43,524 bases of DNA from Planctomycetota bacterium (GTDB lineage: Bacteria > Planctomycetota > Planctomycetia > Pirellulales > Pirellulaceae). The notes under the pieces are model-generated. The model had not been told where the DNA came from and did not search any database. It saw only the letters and a list, made by a program, of their open reading frames with translations. A program made the position numbers and the translations under genes. Positions 1-9,522 of this stretch are shown here, piece after piece. How positions within the stretch are numbered: the stretch's first letter is position 1; every line of letters starts with the position of its first letter. The DNA lies in contig JAGWWZ010000015.1 of the NCBI GenBank assembly GCA_018970165.1, positions 1 to 43,524 of the forward strand. The letters run 5' to 3'.

Positions 1-810
1 TTTCTCGCAGATCGACCGCCAGCTCCGATGTCCAATCACGATATGGACGCACCCGCCTGGTGGAATTTCGATCGCAAAAGTCATATTTACATCGAAGGCT
101 TCGCTGAAAAGGGACACAAGGGGCTGATGCAATTCATGCTCGTTCGACAAAATGGCCCTCAGCAGTTCCGAGCGTGGGAGAAAGATTTCCGAAACGTGTA
201 TGCGTTCCTGAGCGAACTTCGCCCACCCAAGTACCCTCTTGCGATCGATGAGGCAAAGGCATCAAACGGAGAACGCGTCTTTGCAAATCATTGCGCTCAG
301 TGCCATGGTAGTTACGGTTCGGGCAAGGACGCTTACGATGCTGCCGAGTTCCCAAACACGATGGTGTCCATAGATGACATCGGAACCGATCGCGTTCGCT
401 ACGATGCCCTCACTCCGCGACATCGCCGCTATTACGGTGAAAGCTGGTTCGCGGACTATGGCAAGCAAGATACGCGTTATGAAGCAGATGGATATATCGC
501 ACCGCCACTTAACGGAATTTGGGCTTCGGCACCCTACTTTCACAATGGCAGTGTCCCAACCCTGTGGCACGTGCTTCACCCGGAAGATCGACCTCAGGTT
601 TGGCGTCGCCGTACCATCGCTATGGACGAGACTCGAACTGGCCTGATGGTTGAAGAATTGCAGCAGGTTCCCGCAGGCCTTTCATCCACGGATAAGCGTT
701 GGTATTTCGATACGCGAGTCAAAGGGAAATCCGCCACTGGGCATGATTATCCCAACGCGTTGTCGGAGGAAGAAAAAGCCGCCGTGCTAGAGTACCTCAA
801 GACTCTTTAA
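1..810 (+). CDS. c-type cytochrome domain protein (5' truncated by window edge)
   Basis: Frame is open from base 1 (FLADRPPAPMSNHD...). Canonical CxxCH haem motif FANHCAQCHGSYG, plus APPLNGIWASAPYFHNGSVPTLWHVL typical of cytochrome-c peroxidase-like proteins. Confidence 0.8.
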   Translation, partial: FLADRPPAPMSNHDMDAPAWWNFDRKSHIYIEGFAEKGHKGLMQFMLVRQNGPQQFRAWEKDFRNVYAFLSELRPPKYPLAIDEAKASNGERVFANHCAQCHGSYGSGKDAYDAAEFPNTMVSIDDIGTDRVRYDALTPRHRRYYGESWFADYGKQDTRYEADGYIAPPLNGIWASAPYFHNGSVPTLWHVLHPEDRPQVWRRRTIAMDETRTGLMVEELQQVPAGLSSTDKRWYFDTRVKGKSATGHDYPNALSEEEKAAVLEYLKTL

Positions 811-1840
811 CGCTTGAGCAACCCTCAGGTTGCTGTGCCTCGGTGGTTCGGCTCCAGATCGTTGCTAATATCGATCCGCTCACATTCATAACTGGGGCAA
901 ACAAAGCTGGCGCGATTGCTGCGACATCGCGTTTGAGAACCTCTGTCGCCAAACTTGCTGCCAGCCCTCCATTCTGCAATCCAACCTCGATTGCGATGGT
1001 GCGTGAATCCGCTTCATTCAAGCCCGCGAGTTTGCTGCCCCAGTAACCTAACAAGTAGCCAAACAAGTTATGCAGCGTGACGGCTGCCAAGAGAATCCAA
1101 CCGACTTGGAGAATCTGCTGCTGCGATTTCGCGGCGATCATGCCGCAAATTCCGCATATCGCAACCATCGAGATCGTAGCCAGTACGATTTCGGAACGCC
1201 TTGGGTCCACGCGAAGACGCGATAGAATCGCGTTAGCGATTATGCCGAGGACCACTGGCACCACAACAGTCATCAAGATATTCCAAAACATCCCGACGTA
1301 ATCGATCGAAACATCCTCGCGAGCATAAAAATAGACCATCAGCGGTGTCATGATGGGTGCCGCCATCGTCGAACATGCAGTCATGGTCACCGAGAGAGCG
1401 ACATTCCCTTTGGCGAGGTAGGTAACAACATTGGACGAGATTCCACCGGGGCACGCACCCAGGAGAATCATCCCCAAGGCGATGTCGACAGGTAGACCGA
1501 ATAGCTTCGATAGTCCCCAACCCAAGAAAGGCATGATCAGGAACTGCAGGAGGAATCCGATGAAAACGCCCTTTGGCATTTTCAAGACACGCACGAAATC
1601 CTGCAACGTCAAGGTTGCACCCATGCCGAACATTGCGCACTGGAGCAAAAGGGTAAGCGTTTCTTTGTAGGAGATGGGAAGATAAGCCAGATACAGAGGA
1701 GGCGATATCAATGCGATCAGTACGGATGCTACCACCCAGGAAGCGAAACCATAGGTTCGGGTCTTGCGATTCACGGCGATGAATATTGCAATTGAACCAA
1801 TCGCGAAGACCGCAATCATCTCGGATGCAGATAGACTCAT
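797..1840 (-). CDS. bile acid:sodium symporter (BASS) family protein
   Basis: 347 aa multi-TM protein with MFGMGATLTLQDFVRVLKMPKG and GACPGGISSNVVTYLAKGNVALSVTMTACSTMAAPIMTPL, characteristic of the BASS family. Confidence 0.88.
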   Translation of the reverse strand: MSLSASEMIAVFAIGSIAIFIAVNRKTRTYGFASWVVASVLIALISPPLYLAYLPISYKETLTLLLQCAMFGMGATLTLQDFVRVLKMPKGVFIGFLLQFLIMPFLGWGLSKLFGLPVDIALGMILLGACPGGISSNVVTYLAKGNVALSVTMTACSTMAAPIMTPLMVYFYAREDVSIDYVGMFWNILMTVVVPVVLGIIANAILSRLRVDPRRSEIVLATISMVAICGICGMIAAKSQQQILQVGWILLAAVTLHNLFGYLLGYWGSKLAGLNEADSRTIAIEVGLQNGGLAASLATEVLKRDVAAIAPALFAPVMNVSGSILATIWSRTTEAQQPEGCSSVKES

Positions 1841-1853
1841 ACAGGCACACTCA

Positions 1854-2489
1854 TCAAGTGGTTTGGCCAGTTTGGCGTTGATAAATCGCGTGGATCATCG
1901 CCTCGGAGTCTTTGAATTTCTTCCCGCCCGCGATGGCCGTTTCAATCAATCGCCTCGCATCCACTTCGGAATGTCCGAGGACAGTCAAAGCTTCAAATGT
2001 TTCATCGACCACTCCCGGTTTTTGCGGTTCGAGCCCTGGAGCATCGCGTCGAACTAGGAGAGCAAATCGTGGCATCTTGCGACGAAGGGTCGCGATAATT
2101 TTTTCTGCAGTTGCAGGGCCGACGCCCGGCAGACTAGATAGGCCCTTAGCATCCTGCTGTTCAATCATCACCGCGGTATCTTGGACGGGACGCGTCATAG
2201 CGCGAAGAGCTTTTTTGACGCCCACTCCATCCACGGAACAGAACAGTTCAAAAAAGTCACGCTCCGCAACAGATAGGAAACCAACCAGCTTGGGAGTCAA
2301 GCGACTTCCCTGCGCAGCATTCCCTTCGATGTAATGGATCGTGTGTAGTGAGACAGGCTTGCCAATCTCGGTCTGCAGCTGCCGCCGCGTGAATTCCGGG
2401 ATCGCGATTTCGTATTCAAAAGGGGGGTTCGCGAGGGTGGCACTATCATCGGTAATCGCTAACAACTCGCCGGTGATTTTGGTGATCAA
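1854..2489 (-). CDS. ruvA: Holliday junction branch migration protein RuvA
   Basis: ITKITGELLAITDDSATL N-terminal OB domain; GVGVKKALRAM and LPGVGPATAEKIIATLRRK helix-hairpin-helix motifs. The ORF track starts at a GTG at 2549; the TTG at 2489 (overlapping the ruvC stop as TTGA) fits RuvA N-termini better. Confidence 0.9.
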   Translation of the reverse strand: MITKITGELLAITDDSATLANPPFEYEIAIPEFTRRQLQTEIGKPVSLHTIHYIEGNAAQGSRLTPKLVGFLSVAERDFFELFCSVDGVGVKKALRAMTRPVQDTAVMIEQQDAKGLSSLPGVGPATAEKIIATLRRKMPRFALLVRRDAPGLEPQKPGVVDETFEALTVLGHSEVDARRLIETAIAGGKKFKDSEAMIHAIYQRQTGQTT

Positions 2490-3010
2490 GATTTCTTCCT
2501 GGTCGGCTTGAGTATCATCTGGGATGGTTTCGTTGCAAAAAAATGGCACAGTGCGATCGCTAGGGCATCCGCCACGTCGGGGGGATCGGGGGGTTGTGCA
2601 AGGCCTAGTTGCAGGCGGACAGCATGCTGCATCTGAGCCTTCGGTGCTCGACCGTTCCCTGTGAGCATCTTCTTGACCATCGTCGAAGCATAGGAGTGTA
2701 CAGGTAAACCAGCGTTGGCAGCACCGAGAAACAAGACCCCTCTGGCATGCCCCATGAGAATCGCGGTTCGCGGTCGCTCGTAATGAGAATAGAGTTGTTC
2801 AATGGCGATTTCAGAAATCGAAAGACTGCTCAGGATATCTTGCAACCCCTCATGAAGTTCCTTGAGCCGATCGGCCATGGATCGCCCTTTGGTCATACGG
2901 ATGACCCCTGCTTCGACAATTTCTGGGTTGCCTCGCGGAGCTGCGATGATTCCATAACCGGTGATACCTAGTCCTGGGTCCAGTCCTAACACCACTCTTT
3001 GGGCATCCAT
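2486..3010 (-). CDS. ruvC: crossover junction endodeoxyribonuclease RuvC
   Basis: VVLGLDPGLGITGYGII, IAIEQLYSHYERPRTAILMGHARGV, KAQMQHAVRLQLG, DVADALAIALCH. Start reassigned to the ATG at 3010 (MDAQRVVLGLDPG); the upstream extension in the ORF track is spurious. Confidence 0.93.
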   Translation of the reverse strand: MDAQRVVLGLDPGLGITGYGIIAAPRGNPEIVEAGVIRMTKGRSMADRLKELHEGLQDILSSLSISEIAIEQLYSHYERPRTAILMGHARGVLFLGAANAGLPVHSYASTMVKKMLTGNGRAPKAQMQHAVRLQLGLAQPPDPPDVADALAIALCHFFATKPSQMILKPTRKKS

Positions 3011-3023
3011 GACACAGGGACTC

Positions 3024-4757
3024 CTAATCTTTAGGACTAAGCAAGCACACAACTTCGGAAGCGTTGCGAACCAGCAGGAATGGCCCTGCGATCGCTGGGG
3101 TATTCCACGTGATACCCTCGAGCACTTGCATCTCTGCAATCGGTTTGCCACTCTCTCGATCGACGGAAACCACGCGTCCATCCTCGGCGCTTACTAATAT
3201 CGCTCCGTTGACGACCAGTATCTGCCCCTGACCGTATCGTTTACCCCTCCAAACGCGTACGCCGTCGGCGGGATCAACACATTCGAGAATCCCATCGCTC
3301 AAGGCGTACGCTTTTCCTTCGAAAACGATGGCGTTGGTGAATTTGGTTTTCAATGTTCGGGTGTCGGCCCACTGATCATAAGACTGCCACCTCGTCTGCT
3401 GGTTCGAATCGGATTCTTCGGGTTTTTGAACCAAGATCAGCTTGGAACCTTGCGCGTACCCCTTGCCCAGAAGGATTCGGTTCGAGTCGACTTGAACCGG
3501 TTGAGAAGCGCATGCATCGCCATCGGATTTGCTCGGCCAAGCGCTCTCCCAGAGAACTTCGCCGGTGGCGATGTCATGCCCCGTGACGTTTCCTTCGTTG
3601 ACACTGACGATTTGCCGAACACCATCGAGTGTCAACAGAGCAGGTGAAGCGTACGAGATTTGTGCTTTGCCGCCGACCCAACGTTCCTCGCCGGTCGCAA
3701 TATCCAAGGCAATGAGGCTTCTCATCGCGGATGCAGACTCCTTGCCGCCTCCTAATGGGACGACCACCATATCATCGACAATCAGGGGTGAACCACTTCG
3801 ACCCCAGATCACCGCTTTCTCCGCTTCTACCTGGTCGATGCTGGCGCGCTCGAGCAAATTCAAATTCCAGATGACTTCTCCGGATCTAGCATCTAAGCAG
3901 AGCACCATTCCCAACGCAGTCTGCGCAATCACGACCTCTCGGGATTGAGACCCGTCGGTATCGACATTGCCTGACACAGCTTCGCGTGACGAAGAACTTA
4001 TCGATGCGATCGTTGGGGTGGAACGCGGTCCGATTCCGCCAAGTGCATTGGCGTGGCGTCCGGGAACTGATTGCTCCCATACGGTCTCGCCGGTTTTAAG
4101 ATTCAAGGCAGCGACGATTTCTTTATCTTCCCGCTGAAAGAGAGTGATCGCCAACCCGTTCGCTATTGCGAAGCCTGACCATCCCTCACCGATTTCACGT
4201 CGCCATGCAATCGCGGGTAGTTTCTGATCCCAAAGCATCGAGAATTCATTCTCGTCGACGACCCCGTTGCGTTGATTGCCGAGAAATTGCGAGAAGCGAT
4301 AGGGGAGTTGAGGGGATGGGGCCACCGTTGTCGATTGTTCGGGCCACGTTGGTACGATGTTCCGATCCTTCTTCGCGCGAGCGGAATCACCGCGTGGTCG
4401 GAAAGTAGGCCAAACCTCGCCATTGAAGCCAGCAAACTCGTAATTAGCGAGGAAGCCAAGCAACAGAACAGGAGGAAGAACGAATACACCGATCTTGAGC
4501 AACCAATGAACCGAACCGTGTGATGCAATAGCAAGCTGCGCGAACAGCAACGCTAGGAGACCGAACGCAATCCCCGCAAAGTTAGCGTATTGGCGGTCGA
4601 CATCCTCCATTGCCCCGCGAACAACCGGGACCAACACGATCATCGCAAATGCCAAGATCGAACAGATGAACGACATTCGGTTTGGCCGGTGTCGCCGAAC
4701 GTTGGCATTTTTCGGCACCTGCTCCTGACTCTCTGAAGGTGCCGGATCGGGATTCAT
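3024..4757 (-). CDS. membrane-anchored PQQ-like beta-propeller protein
   Basis: 577 aa; N-terminal hydrophobic helices followed by repeated beta-propeller blades (LNLKTGETVWEQ, LDARSGEVIWNLN, LDIATGEERWVG, HDIATGEVLWES). Confidence 0.85.
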   Translation of the reverse strand: MNPDPAPSESQEQVPKNANVRRHRPNRMSFICSILAFAMIVLVPVVRGAMEDVDRQYANFAGIAFGLLALLFAQLAIASHGSVHWLLKIGVFVLPPVLLLGFLANYEFAGFNGEVWPTFRPRGDSARAKKDRNIVPTWPEQSTTVAPSPQLPYRFSQFLGNQRNGVVDENEFSMLWDQKLPAIAWRREIGEGWSGFAIANGLAITLFQREDKEIVAALNLKTGETVWEQSVPGRHANALGGIGPRSTPTIASISSSSREAVSGNVDTDGSQSREVVIAQTALGMVLCLDARSGEVIWNLNLLERASIDQVEAEKAVIWGRSGSPLIVDDMVVVPLGGGKESASAMRSLIALDIATGEERWVGGKAQISYASPALLTLDGVRQIVSVNEGNVTGHDIATGEVLWESAWPSKSDGDACASQPVQVDSNRILLGKGYAQGSKLILVQKPEESDSNQQTRWQSYDQWADTRTLKTKFTNAIVFEGKAYALSDGILECVDPADGVRVWRGKRYGQGQILVVNGAILVSAEDGRVVSVDRESGKPIAEMQVLEGITWNTPAIAGPFLLVRNASEVVCLLSPKD

Positions 4758-4773
4758 CAGCGAGGTCTCTGTT

Positions 4774-6858
4774 TTACTTCGTAACGAGTTTATTGGCGTT
4801 CTGAAGGGCGTTAATATAATCGATTGCGACGTTCAGGACTTCCTCGTTATAGAAATTCGCTGCGAACACCTTGTCACGTTCCGCCTTGGGATCGAGTTGT
4901 TCTTCCTCTTCTTTTTCGGATCGAAGTTCTTTGCGGCGCGCCATGTAGTCCGACTCGCGCAAAGGAATACGTTTCTCTTCCTTTTGTTTGCGGTAGGCTT
5001 CGATTCGCCCCAGCAGTTTCTCGAACTCTGCATTGGCGAGGATCCGAGCGGTTGACTGCTGCTGCAACAACTGTTTGATAGCGCTATCAACCATCGAATA
5101 ATCCTTATGAGGCTGCGCCTTGACGCTATCCATGGGGAGCGCGTAGTCGAGGTCGGATTCGGACAAGTCCATCTCGGCGGTCATCGAGGGGAGAATCACA
5201 TCAGCGGCAACCCCTTCGAGTTGCGTGGAACGACCATCGGGGAGATAGAACTGCTGAATGGTTAGCTTCAGTGCTCCTAACGGTTTGGTGGCTCCGACAC
5301 CAAAAAGAGCAGGTGCCAGATCTAATAGCGTTTGCACCGTCCCTTTTCCGTGGGTCTTCGGATCACCAACAATCAGACCGCGTTCATAATCCTGAATGGC
5401 ACCGGCGAAAATTTCGCTCGCACTGGCACTCAGTTGGCTCGTCTTGACGATCAATGGACCTCGCCATGTAATTGATCGCACGTCATCGTTCATGGTTTGC
5501 GTGCGGCCGTTGGAATCTTTGACTTGCACTACCGGACCATATTCGATGAACAGCCCCGTGGCGGCGATCGCCTCGGGCAGAGATCCACCACCATTGCGGC
5601 TCAAGTCCAAGACGACTGCATCGACGTTCGAGTCGTTGAATTTCTTTAGGATCGCCTCCAAGTCAGTCGATGTGCGCCGATAGTCTTGCCGATTGCTTCG
5701 GGCTCCTTCCATATCGAGATAGAAGCTGGGCAATTTGATGCAACCGATTCGATACGGTGAACCATCCGCTTTCTTTCCCCGTTCTAGGACTTCGCTTTGA
5801 GCGGCGCTATCCTCGAGCTTGATAATCGCTCGAGTGATTTCATAGATCTGCCGCTCTCCACCCATCTTGGGTTTGACGTGCAGCTTTACTTTGGTACCCG
5901 CTTCGCCGCGAATCATCGAGACGACGTCATCGAGTTTCATGTCCAGGGTTTCAATGGCTGGCGACCCATCGTCCTGCTGTACTGCGACGATCTCATCTCC
6001 TTCCTTGAGCCGACCATCCTTGTCCGCAGCTCCTCCGGGTACGATCATTTCCACGATCGTAGAACCATCATCCGGTCGGAGAGTAGCGCCGATCCCCTTA
6101 AGCCTAAGGGAGATGTGCATATCAAAATTGTCTTTCTCCCTCGGTGCCATGTAGGTTGTATGCGGATCCAGGGAGGTCGTCAGGGCGGTCAAATACATTT
6201 CCAATAGCTCATAAACGTCGGTTTGCGAGCGCGTCTTGTAATAGGTTCGATAGCGTTTGTGGAGCTTCTCCCGCGTCTTCTCATCCGAATCTCCATCCGC
6301 GCGAGCTGAGAGGAAATTCAGCTTGATTGTCTTGCGCCATCGGTCCTTGAGCTCCTCAAGATTGGCTGCGTATTTCATCTCCTTGGCATCGCTTTCGATG
6401 TATTCCTCGACATTGAAGTCGAGGGGTGAGTCGATCAATTCATGAATGATCGGTGTGACTTCGTTGAGTCGTTCCAAAAACCGCAGATAGACGGTGTATG
6501 CAAACGAGATGTTGTTTTTTTGTAGCATGTCATCCAAGAGCGTTTCGTTTGCACGAAATTCGTCGACGTCAGGCTGCAGCAGATAGGACTTCATCGGGTC
6601 GACTTGACGAAGAAACAAATCGAATCCGCGTTTGGAGAGCTCATCGTCAAATTTCTCCTGTGAGATGTGCCCTTCTTCCACCAAGTTGCGGACGCTCCGA
6701 ACGATGATGCGATTGTCGGCAGGGGGTGTTTTGACGGTGGCAACTCGTGGGAATTCCTCCGCGAATGATTGCGGCAGAGGGGCCATCGAAGCGATCGTTG
6801 CCAGAGTGACTCCGGAGAGTCGAACCCAAACTTGGCCACAGCTATTGCGTCTTTGCAT
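4774..6858 (-). CDS. carboxy-terminal processing (tail-specific) protease, S41 family
   Basis: PDZ region (GIGATLRPDDGSTIVEMIVPGGAADKDGRLKEGDEIVAV), catalytic region (LDLSRNGGGSLPEAIAATGLFI; TSQLSASASEIFAGAIQDYERGLIVGDPKTHGKGTVQ). Start taken at MQRRNSCGQ (signal-peptide-like) rather than the ORF-track start at 6903. Confidence 0.9.
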   Translation of the reverse strand: MQRRNSCGQVWVRLSGVTLATIASMAPLPQSFAEEFPRVATVKTPPADNRIIVRSVRNLVEEGHISQEKFDDELSKRGFDLFLRQVDPMKSYLLQPDVDEFRANETLLDDMLQKNNISFAYTVYLRFLERLNEVTPIIHELIDSPLDFNVEEYIESDAKEMKYAANLEELKDRWRKTIKLNFLSARADGDSDEKTREKLHKRYRTYYKTRSQTDVYELLEMYLTALTTSLDPHTTYMAPREKDNFDMHISLRLKGIGATLRPDDGSTIVEMIVPGGAADKDGRLKEGDEIVAVQQDDGSPAIETLDMKLDDVVSMIRGEAGTKVKLHVKPKMGGERQIYEITRAIIKLEDSAAQSEVLERGKKADGSPYRIGCIKLPSFYLDMEGARSNRQDYRRTSTDLEAILKKFNDSNVDAVVLDLSRNGGGSLPEAIAATGLFIEYGPVVQVKDSNGRTQTMNDDVRSITWRGPLIVKTSQLSASASEIFAGAIQDYERGLIVGDPKTHGKGTVQTLLDLAPALFGVGATKPLGALKLTIQQFYLPDGRSTQLEGVAADVILPSMTAEMDLSESDLDYALPMDSVKAQPHKDYSMVDSAIKQLLQQQSTARILANAEFEKLLGRIEAYRKQKEEKRIPLRESDYMARRKELRSEKEEEEQLDPKAERDKVFAANFYNEEVLNVAIDYINALQNANKLVTK

Positions 6859-7089
6859 AATGTTCTTTCGTGAGCGAACCGTAGGTCGTGTTGCGTATCC
6901 CATTGCCTCTCCGTTGCACGGTACTCTTCTCTACCGTCCCCAGGTGTTGTTCGCAACCAAATGAATGGTAGAAGATTGCAAATCCGGAGGCAACATGGAT
7001 CGCTTGCACCCCCAACGCTCTCGGACTGTAATCCTCGATATTTCCCAAAGTTATTACGCTAGTATGGGCAGTTCGGCTCTTTCCTCAGC

Positions 7090-8196
7090 TCAAAAATTCC
7101 TGCATTCCTCCCAAGTTTTTGGCAGGTTGCTCAGGACATGGTGGCCTTCCTTGGTCACCAGCACATCGTCCTCAATCCGAACTCCTCCGAATCCAGGTAG
7201 GTATATTCCCGGCTCAACCGTGACAACCATGTCAGTTTCCAAGGGGCGATCCTGCCCCCGGGATAACCGGACCGATTCGTGGATTTGCAATCCGAACGAG
7301 TGGCCGAGCCCATGCGTGAACTTCTTACCGAATCCCGCTTCGTCGATCACACGTCGCGCGGCGGCATCCACTTGGCTCATCAAGACCCCAGGCCGAATCG
7401 CGTCGATCGCTGCGAGCTGAGCGCTCAACACGACTCGGTAGATTTTTTCAAGCTTGGGACTTACCTTGCCGGTGACCACTACGCGAGTCAGGTCGCTCAA
7501 GTAGAGATCTTCCTTGGCTCCCCAGTCGATCAGAACGAAGCCGCTTGTTCCTAGCTTGACATCGGAGGGGCGACCATGTGGCAAAGCAGATCGAGGGCCA
7601 ACGCCGACGATGGTCTTGAACGCAGAGCCTGTTGCACCCAATCGCCTGATGTTGGTTTCTAAATCACCGGATATTTGCTTTTCCGTTTGCTCGGGACTGA
7701 GCAGAGATCGCGTTGCCAGAAACGCACGCTGCGCATAGTCGATCGCCCGCTGGATAGCAGCCAACTCGGACGGATCCTTCCGTTCCCGAAGATGTTCGAT
7801 CAATCCGCGGCTGGTAAGGAGTTCACCCTGTGGGTGCAATTCCCGCATCCGCTCCCATTGAGCTACCGTCGTTGTGAGGGACTCCACCCACATTCTCTTG
7901 ATCGAACGGCTCGCAGCTTCCTTGCCAGCCATGTCTACGATAGACATGTTGGATGGACGAAGTAAGAGTTCTAATTGCGGGCACTCCTCGCCTATCTGCT
8001 GAGAGTAGCGTGCGTCGCTGAGGAGGAATTCGGTGCTCCTGTCGATGAACAAATAACTGTCTTCGCCGGTGAAGCCGGTCAGGTAGGTCACGTTGAACGG
8101 GCAGGTGACGAGCAAGTTCTCCTGGCCAGTGCGGCGAAATTCCGACCGCAGTCTCTCGCGCCGTTTCTCATAATCCGCTTTCAGAGCTCGTTGCAT
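7090..8196 (-). CDS. Xaa-Pro peptidase, M24 family
   Basis: All five expected M24 metal-ligand motifs are present: VLIDWGAK, YLSDLTRVV, HGLGHSFGLQIHES, TVEPGIYLPGFGGVRIEDDV. Confidence 0.9.
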   Translation of the reverse strand: MQRALKADYEKRRERLRSEFRRTGQENLLVTCPFNVTYLTGFTGEDSYLFIDRSTEFLLSDARYSQQIGEECPQLELLLRPSNMSIVDMAGKEAASRSIKRMWVESLTTTVAQWERMRELHPQGELLTSRGLIEHLRERKDPSELAAIQRAIDYAQRAFLATRSLLSPEQTEKQISGDLETNIRRLGATGSAFKTIVGVGPRSALPHGRPSDVKLGTSGFVLIDWGAKEDLYLSDLTRVVVTGKVSPKLEKIYRVVLSAQLAAIDAIRPGVLMSQVDAAARRVIDEAGFGKKFTHGLGHSFGLQIHESVRLSRGQDRPLETDMVVTVEPGIYLPGFGGVRIEDDVLVTKEGHHVLSNLPKTWEECRNF

Positions 8197-8197
8197 C

Positions 8198-9496
8198 CTA
8201 CGGTTCCAGGATTCGGGTTAGGGTTTCTAGCAAGGATTCGGAGAACACATCTCCGACTAGAAGAAACTCGGAATCTTCTTGAAGCGATTGGTGGAGTTGC
8301 GAGACGCTCCAAACATTGGACTCTCCGCTTGAGAGTGACTCGGGCGGGGGCATGGATTCCTCGCGATGCCGCACTTGCTGAGATACGGAGTATTTGTTTT
8401 GAATACCATCGATCATTGCCATCAAGGTTGCCGCCATTTGCAAATATGGATTTCCTTCCGATGGGAGACCTCGATATTCGATCGTTCGTTCCCTCGGATC
8501 ATGGTGGCCAAAGATGACATGGCAGAGTGAATCTTGGGCATCGGAGTGAATGGATTTCGACCAGCGATATTCCGTATCGCATACTCGGTCGGGTGTAGCC
8601 AAGGCTACAGCGGCGAGCGTCGCCGCATGTTCAAGGATTCCTCCGATGGCGTACCAACCAACGTCACTCAGGCCGAGTTGCGACGAACCGCTGAGAATGT
8701 GCTCCCCTCCTCGCGACAACATCCACTGGGTTGGCATCCGAGCATGTGTTGCGATTCTGCGACGGTTCGTGCGAAGTGCCAGTTCATCGATAAGATATCG
8801 AACCATCATCAGATCGTCGCACAATTCGGGGAGGCTTGCGGATCCCAGAACTATTTCCGACGTGGAGTGCTCGGCGCGGTAGTGTCGATCGATAGCCACG
8901 CCTGCTTCCATAGCCACAGAAGCCAAATTGTTACGAAATGAAAAATCCTCATCGAGCGTTCCGCAGGCCAAATGCAAACGACTTGCGGGTAACGATTCAC
9001 GGGAATCGTCGGTGCGAATGCTTTGCAACGAAAAGGGTTGGGCAGTTCGCAATTGCACGGTGTCGGCGATGCCCGTGGACTGAAGATATTGGATCGATCG
9101 CGCGGCGACCGAACGGGAATCGAGCCAGCTATCCTCCCCTGAGAAAGGATCCAGAATTCGTGCCAAGATGACGAGGGTAGCTTTATCGACTACCGGGTCG
9201 ACGAAGTGGGCTTCCGAGATGGGGGCCAGGACGAGTTGCTCGCGGGTTTCGCCCGCCACACCTCGCAACGTCGCCTCCTGCGCAAACCCCAACTCAAATG
9301 CGTTCTCGGACAGCGCGCTGGCTGGCATCGACAGATGCTTCCAGTTCCCACCCAGATCCACAAATCGGAGATCGATCGCGCGGATGTCCTTTTCCCTGCA
9401 ATACGCCAAGACAGCTTTTGGCTTCACGAAGCACCCAATCGGTCCACCGAGTCCACTTGCATCCGTCCAACGCACCGATACGTTGACTGAATTCAC
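8198..9496 (-). CDS. glutamine synthetase-like protein, predicted catalytically degenerate
   Basis: 432 aa co-linear by eye with GlnA: IDLRFVDLGGNWKHLSMPA, DPFSGEDSWLDSRSVAARSIQYLQSTGIADTV, IGGILEHAATLAAVALATP, TIEYRGLPSEGNPYLQMAATLMAMIDGIQNK, SLQEDSEFLLVGDVFSESLLETLTRI. Several catalytic motifs are substituted (see findings). Confidence 0.82.
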   Translation of the reverse strand: MNSVNVSVRWTDASGLGGPIGCFVKPKAVLAYCREKDIRAIDLRFVDLGGNWKHLSMPASALSENAFELGFAQEATLRGVAGETREQLVLAPISEAHFVDPVVDKATLVILARILDPFSGEDSWLDSRSVAARSIQYLQSTGIADTVQLRTAQPFSLQSIRTDDSRESLPASRLHLACGTLDEDFSFRNNLASVAMEAGVAIDRHYRAEHSTSEIVLGSASLPELCDDLMMVRYLIDELALRTNRRRIATHARMPTQWMLSRGGEHILSGSSQLGLSDVGWYAIGGILEHAATLAAVALATPDRVCDTEYRWSKSIHSDAQDSLCHVIFGHHDPRERTIEYRGLPSEGNPYLQMAATLMAMIDGIQNKYSVSQQVRHREESMPPPESLSSGESNVWSVSQLHQSLQEDSEFLLVGDVFSESLLETLTRILEP

Positions 9497-9522
9497 GAGT
9501 GTCTCTCACGCGACCGGTTTTT

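Noticed and set aside
1233-1850. 205-aa minus-strand ORF in an alternative frame of the BASS transporter
   Set aside because: Cys/Arg-rich shadow frame of a well supported transporter.
3022-3036. TCCTAA-TCT-TTAGGA dyad at the PQQ protein stop codon
   Set aside because: Six A/T-rich pairs with a 3-nt loop; weak hairpin, no flanking terminator signature.
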